Shown piece by piece: positions 8,770 to 16,235 of a DNA stretch of 34,165 nt. This DNA comes from Caulobacteraceae bacterium (GTDB lineage: Bacteria > Pseudomonadota > Alphaproteobacteria > Caulobacterales > Aquidulcibacteraceae): contig WRPF01000032.1 in the NCBI GenBank assembly GCA_009773335.1, forward strand, positions 1 to 34,165. Direction: 5' to 3'. A program made the translations under genes and the position numbers. The notes beneath the pieces are model-generated. The model ran no database searches, was not told the DNA's origin, and saw only the letters and a program-made list of their open reading frames with translations. Numbering within the stretch: the stretch's first letter is position 1; each line of letters starts with the position of its first letter.

Positions 8770-9222
8770 TCAGATGTGTTCCGCCACAAGCCCGTGACGC
8801 GCGGCGAGCAGGTCGCACACGCGCACACGGTGGCAGACCCTCCAGTCGTGCTCGAGACACAGCAGGCAGGCGCGCTTCGCCTTCGCTATGACGGCGGCCT
8901 GTTCCAGCGCGAGACCGGCTTCGGGGCGCGAGAGCGCGTCGTCGACAATCGGCCAGAAATTCTCCCAGTCGCCGCGCTTGCTGGCGTCGCGTCCGGCCTT
9001 CGGCGTGCCGAGGGCTTTGAGGTGCACGTAGTCGATGCCGACGCGCGCGAGACCGGCCTTGAGGTTTCCCTTGGAAAACCCGGCGCGTCGGGAGTTCGGC
9101 AGCTCGCGCACGTCGATGACGGTCTCGATGCCGGCGTCCTGCATCGCGTCGATGAACGCCGCGAAGCCGAGGCGTTCGTAGCCGATGGTCCGGATCGTCG
9201 GTGTCCGGACTGCCTGCGTCAT
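8770..9222 (-). CDS. DUF488 family protein
   Basis: This 150-aa protein belongs to the DUF488 family, small cytoplasmic proteins of unknown biochemical role. The signature blocks are present: TIGYE near the N-terminus, VIDVRELPNSRRAGFSK, VHLKALGTPK, and near the C-terminus LLCLEHDWRVCHR with the conserved Cys/His pattern (CLEHDxxxCHR). The start at 9222 overlaps the uppP stop as ATGA, which indicates translational coupling. A longer frame to 9279 runs inside uppP and is rejected. Coupling to uppP is positional only and does not show a cell-wall function. Confidence 0.88.
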   Translation of the reverse strand: MTQAVRTPTIRTIGYERLGFAAFIDAMQDAGIETVIDVRELPNSRRAGFSKGNLKAGLARVGIDYVHLKALGTPKAGRDASKRGDWENFWPIVDDALSRPEAGLALEQAAVIAKAKRACLLCLEHDWRVCHRVRVCDLLAARHGLVAEHI

Positions 9223-10031
9223 ACGAGGCCGAGGCCGACCAGCAGCAGCAGCAGCGCGCCGAGGCCGATGCGATACCATGCGAAGGGCCCGAAGCCCGCG
9301 CGCGAGACGAAGTCGAGGAACGGCTTCACGACGAGCAGCGCTGCGAAGAAGGCCGCGACGAAGCCGACGCCGATCTCTGCGAGCCGCTGCGGCGGGAGGC
9401 TCACCGTCTGGATTTCCATGAGGTCATGGACGAATGCCGCCGCCATCGTCGGCATGGCGAGAAAGAACGAGAACTCGGCCGCTGCGCGGCGGTCCAGGCC
9501 GAGCGCAAGCCCGCCGATGATCGTGGCGCCCGAGCGCGATATTCCCGGGATCAGCGCGAGCGTCTGGAACATGCCGACGCCCAGCGCGCGCAGGAGCGGC
9601 GTTTCCTCGGCGGTCTGCACTGTGGGCGCGGGGCGGAAGCGCTCGATGAGCAGCATCACGACGCCGCCGACAATGAACGCCCACGCGATGACCGCGAGCG
9701 ATTCCTGCAGCACGTTCTTGACGTAGTCGGCGGCGAAGAAACCCGCGATGAGGGCGGGGATGAAGGCGATCGTGACGAGCAGCGCGAAGCGGCGCGCTTC
9801 GGGTTTCGTCGGCAGGCCGGTGATGGTGCCGATGATCTTGTCCCGGTAGAGCCACATCACCGCGAGGATCGAGCCGAACTGGATCATCACGGTGAAGAAG
9901 CCGCCCGGATCGCTGTAGCCGAGCAGGCGCTCGCCGAGCTTGAGGTGGGCGGTGGACGAGATCGGCAGGAATTCGGTCAGGCCCTGGACGATTCCGAGCA
10001 CGAGCGCTTTCAGCAGGGCGGCGAGATCCAT
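9219..10031 (-). CDS. uppP: Undecaprenyl-diphosphatase UppP (BacA)
   Basis: This 270-aa polytopic inner-membrane enzyme dephosphorylates undecaprenyl diphosphate to recycle the lipid carrier for peptidoglycan and other envelope polymers; overproduction gives bacitracin resistance in known cases. The two catalytic signatures are clear: QGLTEFLPISSTAH at residues 16-29 (the Q/ExxxE motif with E20, plus S26 and H29) and PGISRSGATI in the second half, with the essential Arg. About eight hydrophobic segments are visible. The start at 10031 has AAGGA six bases upstream; the ATG at 10037 is only one base from that site, so it is unlikely. It is divergent from gltD, and its last codons overlap the DUF488 gene. 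Confidence 0.96.
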   Translation of the reverse strand: MDLAALLKALVLGIVQGLTEFLPISSTAHLKLGERLLGYSDPGGFFTVMIQFGSILAVMWLYRDKIIGTITGLPTKPEARRFALLVTIAFIPALIAGFFAADYVKNVLQESLAVIAWAFIVGGVVMLLIERFRPAPTVQTAEETPLLRALGVGMFQTLALIPGISRSGATIIGGLALGLDRRAAAEFSFFLAMPTMAAAFVHDLMEIQTVSLPPQRLAEIGVGFVAAFFAALLVVKPFLDFVSRAGFGPFAWYRIGLGALLLLLVGLGLV

Positions 10032-10109
10032 GGGCATTCCTTAGACGGCGGCGGACTTCTGCCACAGTGCAGGAGTCGGTGCGAGAGCGGGCGCCGGGCG
10101 CCTGTGGAA

Positions 10110-10165
10110 AAGGCAAGCTGGCCATATAAGGCAGTATTGCTGCCCATATAACACGATTTTGCCTT
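10110..10165. promoter_or_regulatory. Palindromic AT-rich control region between uppP and gltD
   Basis: In the 200-bp divergent gap, three nested symmetries stand out. AAGGCAA (10110-10116) faces TTGCCTT (10159-10165). GGCAG-TATTG-CTGCC (10130-10144) forms a central palindrome. CCATATAA occurs twice in direct orientation at 10122-10129 and 10144-10151, 22 bp (two helical turns) apart. TATAAC at 10147 resembles a -10 box facing gltD. This looks like an operator/promoter for glutamate synthase, uppP or both. The regulator is unknown. Confidence 0.5.
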
Positions 10166-10231
10166 GCGATGGGTCGGAAAGCCGGGTATCGGCCACGGAA
10201 ATCGCTGCATTGGCGATCTTCGGGGGCGATC

Positions 10232-11677
10232 GTGGCTGAACACATGCTCAAATTTGTCGGTGTGGACAGGGAGCCGCCCTCCAAGCGCGCCTCCGTGAGC
10301 CGCAAGACGGATTTCCATGAGATCTACGCCGAACTCGCCGCCGCCAAGGCCGCCGAGCAGGCCTCGCGCTGCTCCCAGTGCGGCGTGCCATTCTGTCAGT
10401 CTCACTGCCCTTTACAGAACAATATCCCGGACTGGCTGCGCCTCACCGCCGAGGGCCGCCTGCAGGAGGCCTACGAGGTGTCCGCCGCCACCAACCTGAT
10501 GCCGGAGATCTGCGGTCGCATCTGCCCGCAGGACCGCCTCTGCGAGGGAAACTGCGTCATCGAGCAGTCCGGGCACGGGACGGTCACCATCGGCGCCATC
10601 GAGAAGTACCTGACCGAGACCGCCTGGAAGGAGGGCTGGGTTGCTCCGGTCCGCGCGCTGCGCGAGCGCGCCGGGCATGTGGGCATCATCGGCGCCGGGC
10701 CAGCAGGGCTCGCCGCCGCCGAGGTGCTGCGCCGGAAGGGCTACAAGGTCACCGTATATGATCGATACGACCGCGCGGGCGGCCTGCTGGTCTACGGCAT
10801 TCCGAACTTCAAGCTGGAGAAGGACGTCGTCGCGCGTCGGGTCGCGCGTCTTGAGGAGGGCGGCGTCACGTTCGTGCTGAACTGCGAGGTCGGCCGCGAC
10901 ATCACGTTCGAGACAGTGCGCAGCAAACACGACGCGGTGCTGATCGCCACGGGCGTCTACAAGAGCCGCGATCTCGGCGTGCCAAAGCCGGCGGCGAAGG
11001 GCGTGCTGCCCGCGATGGATTTTCTCACCGCCGCCAACCGCATTGGTCTCGGCGATACGGTGGAGGAGTTTGCGTCGGGTCTGCTCGACGCGAAGGGCAA
11101 GCGCGTCGTGGTGATCGGCGGCGGCGACACCGCGATGGACTGTGTGCGCACCGCCGTGCGGCAGGGCGCGAAATCCGTGACGTGTCTTTATCGCCGCGAC
11201 CGCGCGAACATGCCGGGCTCCATCGCCGAGGTGAAGAACGCCGAGGAAGAGGGCGTGAAGTTCGAGTGGCTCGCGAGCCCGAAGGCCGTTCTCGGCGACG
11301 CGAAAAAACTGAAGGCCGTCCGCGCGATCCGCATGCGTCTGGGCGCGGCGGATGCGAGCGGTCGTCAGGCGCCGGAGGAAGCGCCGGGCTCGGAGTTCGA
11401 CGTGCCCGCCGATCTGGTGATCAAGGCGCTGGGCTTCGATCCCGAGGATCTGCCCGGCAAGTGGGACGAATCCTACCTGAAGGTCTCGCGCTGGGGCACG
11501 CTGAAGATCGACGAGCGCTCGTTCGCGACGTCGCTGCCCGGCGTGTTCGCCGCCGGCGACATCGTGCGCGGCGCTTCGCTGGTCGTGTGGGCCATCAGAG
11601 AAGGCAAGGACGCAGCCGATGGCATCCACACCTGGCTCAAGGAACGCGCGGCCTCTGCGGCCGTCGCGGCGGAGTGA
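10232..11677 (+). CDS. gltD: Glutamate synthase small (beta) subunit GltD
   Basis: This 481-aa subunit oxidises NADPH and passes electrons through FAD and low-potential [4Fe-4S] clusters to GltB for glutamate synthesis from glutamine and 2-oxoglutarate. The N-terminal cluster ligands are CSQCGVPFCQSHC (Cys47-59) and RICPQDRLCEGNC. The FAD-binding GAGPAG and the NADPH-binding GGGDTA motifs are both intact, and the C-terminal FAD-contact GVFAAGDIVRGASLVV is present. A GTG start at 10232 is chosen because GGGGG lies five bases upstream and the resulting N-terminus (AEHMLKFV) fits the family. The ATG at 10244 is the alternative. It is followed after four bases by gltB, so the two form an operon. 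Control probably lies in the palindromic region just upstream. Confidence 0.95.
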   Translation: MAEHMLKFVGVDREPPSKRASVSRKTDFHEIYAELAAAKAAEQASRCSQCGVPFCQSHCPLQNNIPDWLRLTAEGRLQEAYEVSAATNLMPEICGRICPQDRLCEGNCVIEQSGHGTVTIGAIEKYLTETAWKEGWVAPVRALRERAGHVGIIGAGPAGLAAAEVLRRKGYKVTVYDRYDRAGGLLVYGIPNFKLEKDVVARRVARLEEGGVTFVLNCEVGRDITFETVRSKHDAVLIATGVYKSRDLGVPKPAAKGVLPAMDFLTAANRIGLGDTVEEFASGLLDAKGKRVVVIGGGDTAMDCVRTAVRQGAKSVTCLYRRDRANMPGSIAEVKNAEEEGVKFEWLASPKAVLGDAKKLKAVRAIRMRLGAADASGRQAPEEAPGSEFDVPADLVIKALGFDPEDLPGKWDESYLKVSRWGTLKIDERSFATSLPGVFAAGDIVRGASLVVWAIREGKDAADGIHTWLKERAASAAVAAE

Positions 11678-11681
11678 GCAC

Positions 11682-14600
11682 ATGAGCGGACACGAAGACA
11701 TCGCCCGCTACGAGCGCGAACGCGCGAAGCTGGAAGCCGCCCACGCCTACGATCGCCGCGATGAGCGCGATGCGTGCGGCGTGGGCCTCGTGGTCGCCAT
11801 CGACGGCAAGCCGCGCCGCGAGGTCGTCACCATGGCGATCGGCGCGCTGAAGTCGCTGTGGCATCGCGGCGCCGTGGACGCGGACGGCAAGACCGGCGAC
11901 GGCGCGGGCATCCTGCTCGACGCGCCGCAGGATTTCTTCCGCGAGGTCGTGGGCCGCACGGGCCACAAGGTGAAATCGGGCCCGATTTTCGTCGGCCAGA
12001 TATTTCTCCCGCGCAATGACTTCGCCGCGCAGGAGCGCGCCCGCACGATCGTCGAATCGGAAATCATCCGCGCGGGTTTCGATCTTTACGGCTGGCGTCA
12101 GGTGCCTGTGGACATCGCCATGATCGGCGAGAAGGCCAACGCCACGCGGCCCGAGATCGAACAGGTGCTCTTCCGCGATCCGCAGGAGCGCGACGAAGAG
12201 GCCGTCGACAAGGAACTCTTCATCGTGCGCCGGCGCATCGAGAAGAAGGCGCTTCAGTCCAACATCATGGAGCTCTACGTCTGCTCGCTGTCGGCGCAGA
12301 CGCTCATCTACAAGGGCATGTTTCTCGCCGAGCAGATCGACAGCTTCTATCCGGACCTGAAGGACGAGCGCTTCGTCTCCAGCGTCGCCATCTATCACCA
12401 GCGCTATTCCACCAACACGTTCCCGCAATGGCGTCTCGCCCAGCCGTTCCGCATGCTCGCCCACAACGGCGAGATCAACACGCTGAAGGGCAACATCAAC
12501 TGGATGAAGAGCCACGAAATCCGCATGACGTCGGAGACTTTCGGCGCGGCGGATTCGGACGTGAAGCCGATCATCCAGCCGGGTGGTTCGGATTCCGCGG
12601 CGCTCGACAACGTGTTTGAAGTGCTCGTGCGCGCCGGCCGCAACGCGCCGATGGCCAAGGCGCTTCTCGTGCCGGAGGCGTGGGCCAAGTCGACGATCAT
12701 GCCGGGTTCGCACCGCGCTCTCTATTCGTACTGCAACTCCGTGATGGAGCCGTGGGACGGCCCCGCAGCGCTCGCCATGTTCGACGGCCGCTGGGCGGTG
12801 GCGGGGATGGATCGCAACGGGCTTCGTCCGATGCGCTATGCGCTGACAACGGACGGGCTGCTCGTCACCGGATCGGAAGCGGGCATGTGCGCGCTGCCGG
12901 ATTCGCGCGTGGCGCGGCGCGGTCGCGTCGGCGCGGGCAAGATGATCGCGGTCGATACGGTCGAGGGAAAATTCTACAACGAGACGGCGATCGTCGACAA
13001 ACTCGCAGCCAAGCATCCCTACGAGAAGTGGCTCGGCAACGTTATCGAACTTGAATCGCGGATCGGCGGCGACGAGCCGCGCCTCTATGACTCCCGCGCC
13101 GAACTGCTGCGTCGCCAGGCGGCCGCGGGCCTGACGCTCGAAGACCTCGAACTCATCCTCCAGCCGATGCTCGAAGAGGGCAAGGAAGCGATCGGCTCCA
13201 TGGGCGACGACGCGCCGCTCGCGGTGCTGTCGGACCGCTATCGCCCGCTTTCGCACTATTTCCGCCAGAACTTCAGCCAGGTGACGAACCCGCCGATCGA
13301 TCCGCTGCGCGAGGATCGCGTGATGTCGCTCGCCACGCGCTTCAAGAACCTCGGCAACATCCTCGCGCAGGATGAGGCGCAGACGGATGTGTTCATCCTG
13401 TCGAGCCCTGTGCTCACCAACGGCATGTACGCCCGCATGGTGGCCGAACTCGGCGATGCGGTGGCGATCATCGACTGCACGTTCGACGCGCCCGCGCGTC
13501 CGGAAGACGCCGGCTCCGCCTTGCGTGCAGCGCTCGACCGCATCCGCGCGGAAGCGGAAGAGGCCGTGCTCTCCGGGCGCAGCCATGTGGTGCTGACGGA
13601 CGAGTTCCAGAGCGCCGCGCGCGTGGCGGCGCCGATCATCCTCGCGACGGGCGCTGTGCAGACGCATCTCGTGGCCAAGGGGCTGCGTTCCTACTGCTCG
13701 ATCAGCGTGCGCAGCGCCGAGTGCATGGACACGCATTATTTCGCGGTGCTGATCGGTTGCGGCGCGACGACGGTGAACGCGTATCTCACGCTCGAATCCA
13801 TCGCTGACCGGGTCGCGCGCGACCTCGGCGGCGATCTCACGGTCGAGAAGGCGGCGGCGAACTACAAGAAGGCGATCGATGCGGGTCTGCTGAAGATCAT
13901 CTCGAAGATGGGCATCGCGGTCATCTCGTCGTATCGCGGCGGCATGAACTTCGAGGCCATCGGCCTTTCCCGCGCACTGGCGGCGGAATACTTCCCCGGG
14001 CTCACCAGCCGCATTTCCGGCATCGGTCTCGGCGGCCTCGCGCAGGAAGCGGCGGAAATCAACGCGAAGGCTTTCGACGAGGACGTGATCGCGCTGCCGG
14101 TGGGCGGGCTTTACCGTTGGCGCGCGAGCGGCGAGCGCCATGCGCTCGAAGCGCAGCACATCCACCAGCTCCAGACCGCCGTCACGAACAACTCGTTCGA
14201 TGCGTACATGAAGTACTCGAACGCCGTGCGCGAGCGGCGCCTCGCCGAACCGATCCAGCTGCGCGACCTGCTCGAGATCCGCGACGGCGTGCGCCCGTCC
14301 GTGCCGCTTGAGGAAGTCGAGAGCGTCAACGAGATCCGCAAGCGCTTCGTCACGCCCGGCATGTCGCTCGGCGCGCTGTCGCCGGAAGCGCATGGCGTGC
14401 TCAACATCGCGATGAACCGCATCGGCGCGAAGTCCGTATCCGGCGAGGGCGGCGAGGATCCCGCGCGCTACACGCCGCTGCCGAACGGCGACAACATGAA
14501 CTCGGCGGTCAAGCAGATCGCGTCGGGACGCTTCGGCGTGACGGCGGAATATCTGAACCAGTGCCGCGAGATCGAGATCAAGGTCGCGCAGGGCGCCAAG

Positions 14601-16232
14601 CCCGGCGAGGGCGGCCAGCTGCCCGGATTCAAGGTCACCGAACTGATCGCGCGGCTGCGTCACGCGACGCCGGGCGTGATGCTCATCTCGCCGCCGCCGC
14701 ACCACGACATCTACTCGATCGAGGATCTGGCCCAGCTCATCTATGACCTCAAGCAGGTGAGTCCGCAGGCGAAGGTCGGCGTGAAGCTGGTCAGCCAGGC
14801 GGGCGTCGGCACGGTGGCGGCGGGTGTGGCGAAGGCGAAGGCCGACATCATCCTGATCAGCGGCCACGTCGGCGGTACGGGCGCGAGTCCGCAGACGTCG
14901 ATCAAGTACGCCGGCGCGCCGTGGGAGATGGGTCTTGCGGAAGCGCATCAGGTGCTGACGCTGAACAACCTGCGTCACCGCGTGACGCTGCGCACCGACG
15001 GCGGCCTGCGCACGGGGCGCGACATCATCATCGCCGCGATCCTCGGTGCGGAGGAGTACGGCATCGGCACCGCGAGTCTCGTGGCCATGGGCTGCATCAT
15101 GGTGCGCCAGTGTCACTCCAACACCTGCCCGGTCGGCGTGTGTACGCAGGATTCCGCGTTGCGCCAGAAGTTCGCCGGCACGCCGGAGAAGGTCATCAAC
15201 CTGATGACCTTCATCGCCGAGGAAGTGCGCGAGCTGCTGGCGTTGCTCGGCTTCCGTTCTCTGAACGAGATCATCGGCCGCACGGAGCTGATCGAACAGA
15301 TCAGCCGCGGCGCCGAACACCTCGACGATCTCGATCTCAATCCGCTGCTCGTGCGCGTCGACAGCCCGTATCCGCCGTACCGTCTCGACGATGCGCGCGT
15401 GGAAGTGGCCGACACCCTCGATGTGCAGATCCTGCGTGACGCGGCGGCGTTCTTCGAGCGCGGCGAGAAGCTCGATTTCAGCTATGCGGTGCGCAACACC
15501 CAGCGCGCCATCGGCGCACGCGCGTCATCAGCCATCGTGCGCAAGTACGGCATGCATGTGCTGCCGGAAGCGCGGCTGACCGTGCGTCTGCGCGGTTCGG
15601 CGGGGCAGTCGCTTGGCGCGTTCCTGGTGCAGGGCATCGCCATCGACGTCACCGGCGATTCCAACGACTACGTCGGCAAGGGCCTGTCCGGCGGGCTCAT
15701 CTCGCTGCGGCCTGACGACGCCTTCGCCAAGACGGCGGCGGACAACGCGATCATCGGCAACACGTGCCTCTACGGCGCAACCAGCGGCAAGCTCTTCGCG
15801 GCGGGCCTCGCGGGCGAGCGTTTCGGCGTGCGCAACTCCGGCGCGTCGGCGGTCATCGAAGGCTGCGGCGCGAACGGCTGCGAATACATGACCGGCGGCA
15901 CGGTCGTCGTGCTCGGCGCCGTCGGCGAGAACTTCGGCGCGGGCATGACCGGCGGCATGGCGTTCGTCCACGATCCGGACGGCCGGTTCAGCAACATGGC
16001 GAACGCCGATACGATCGTCTGGCAGAAGCTCGCGTCGCGCCATTGGGAAGGCGTTGTGCGCGCGCTCGTCGGGGAGCATGTGGCGCGCACGGGATCGGTG
16101 CGCGGCCGCGAGATCCTCGCGAACTGGTCCGACCAGCGCGACCTGTTCTGGCAGGTCGCGCCGAAGGAAATGCTCACGCGTCTCGCGCACCCGCTCGATG
16201 ACAGCGACGCGGCAAGCGTCGCCGCCGAATAG
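11682..16232 (+). CDS. gltB: Glutamate synthase large (alpha) subunit GltB
   Basis: This 1516-aa large subunit of bacterial NADPH-GOGAT is of full family length. It starts with a short propeptide; removal would expose Cys32 (DACGVGLV) as the N-terminal nucleophile of the glutaminase domain (about 32-430). A central domain follows, then the FMN-binding synthase domain (about 860-1230: SGEGGEDPARY, KPGEGGQLPG, GVKLVSQAGVG, GHVGGTGASPQ). The [3Fe-4S] ligands are CIMVRQCHSNTCPVGVC. The C-terminal GXGXG beta-helix domain (GLSGGLISLRP, GATSGKLFAAG, GGTVVVLG) closes the protein. The start at 11682 has GGAG seven bases upstream. The gene converges on the aminopeptidase with only three bases between the stop codons, so no separate terminator fits there. 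Confidence 0.97.
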   Translation: MSGHEDIARYERERAKLEAAHAYDRRDERDACGVGLVVAIDGKPRREVVTMAIGALKSLWHRGAVDADGKTGDGAGILLDAPQDFFREVVGRTGHKVKSGPIFVGQIFLPRNDFAAQERARTIVESEIIRAGFDLYGWRQVPVDIAMIGEKANATRPEIEQVLFRDPQERDEEAVDKELFIVRRRIEKKALQSNIMELYVCSLSAQTLIYKGMFLAEQIDSFYPDLKDERFVSSVAIYHQRYSTNTFPQWRLAQPFRMLAHNGEINTLKGNINWMKSHEIRMTSETFGAADSDVKPIIQPGGSDSAALDNVFEVLVRAGRNAPMAKALLVPEAWAKSTIMPGSHRALYSYCNSVMEPWDGPAALAMFDGRWAVAGMDRNGLRPMRYALTTDGLLVTGSEAGMCALPDSRVARRGRVGAGKMIAVDTVEGKFYNETAIVDKLAAKHPYEKWLGNVIELESRIGGDEPRLYDSRAELLRRQAAAGLTLEDLELILQPMLEEGKEAIGSMGDDAPLAVLSDRYRPLSHYFRQNFSQVTNPPIDPLREDRVMSLATRFKNLGNILAQDEAQTDVFILSSPVLTNGMYARMVAELGDAVAIIDCTFDAPARPEDAGSALRAALDRIRAEAEEAVLSGRSHVVLTDEFQSAARVAAPIILATGAVQTHLVAKGLRSYCSISVRSAECMDTHYFAVLIGCGATTVNAYLTLESIADRVARDLGGDLTVEKAAANYKKAIDAGLLKIISKMGIAVISSYRGGMNFEAIGLSRALAAEYFPGLTSRISGIGLGGLAQEAAEINAKAFDEDVIALPVGGLYRWRASGERHALEAQHIHQLQTAVTNNSFDAYMKYSNAVRERRLAEPIQLRDLLEIRDGVRPSVPLEEVESVNEIRKRFVTPGMSLGALSPEAHGVLNIAMNRIGAKSVSGEGGEDPARYTPLPNGDNMNSAVKQIASGRFGVTAEYLNQCREIEIKVAQGAKPGEGGQLPGFKVTELIARLRHATPGVMLISPPPHHDIYSIEDLAQLIYDLKQVSPQAKVGVKLVSQAGVGTVAAGVAKAKADIILISGHVGGTGASPQTSIKYAGAPWEMGLAEAHQVLTLNNLRHRVTLRTDGGLRTGRDIIIAAILGAEEYGIGTASLVAMGCIMVRQCHSNTCPVGVCTQDSALRQKFAGTPEKVINLMTFIAEEVRELLALLGFRSLNEIIGRTELIEQISRGAEHLDDLDLNPLLVRVDSPYPPYRLDDARVEVADTLDVQILRDAAAFFERGEKLDFSYAVRNTQRAIGARASSAIVRKYGMHVLPEARLTVRLRGSAGQSLGAFLVQGIAIDVTGDSNDYVGKGLSGGLISLRPDDAFAKTAADNAIIGNTCLYGATSGKLFAAGLAGERFGVRNSGASAVIEGCGANGCEYMTGGTVVVLGAVGENFGAGMTGGMAFVHDPDGRFSNMANADTIVWQKLASRHWEGVVRALVGEHVARTGSVRGREILANWSDQRDLFWQVAPKEMLTRLAHPLDDSDAASVAAE

Positions 16233-16235
16233 CGG

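Noticed and set aside
11637-15320. Minus-strand open frame of 1,227 codons opposite gltB
   Set aside because: Shadow of high third-position GC in gltB. Composition is dominated by Arg, Asp, His and Ala, with no domain, and gltB motifs are intact on the other strand.
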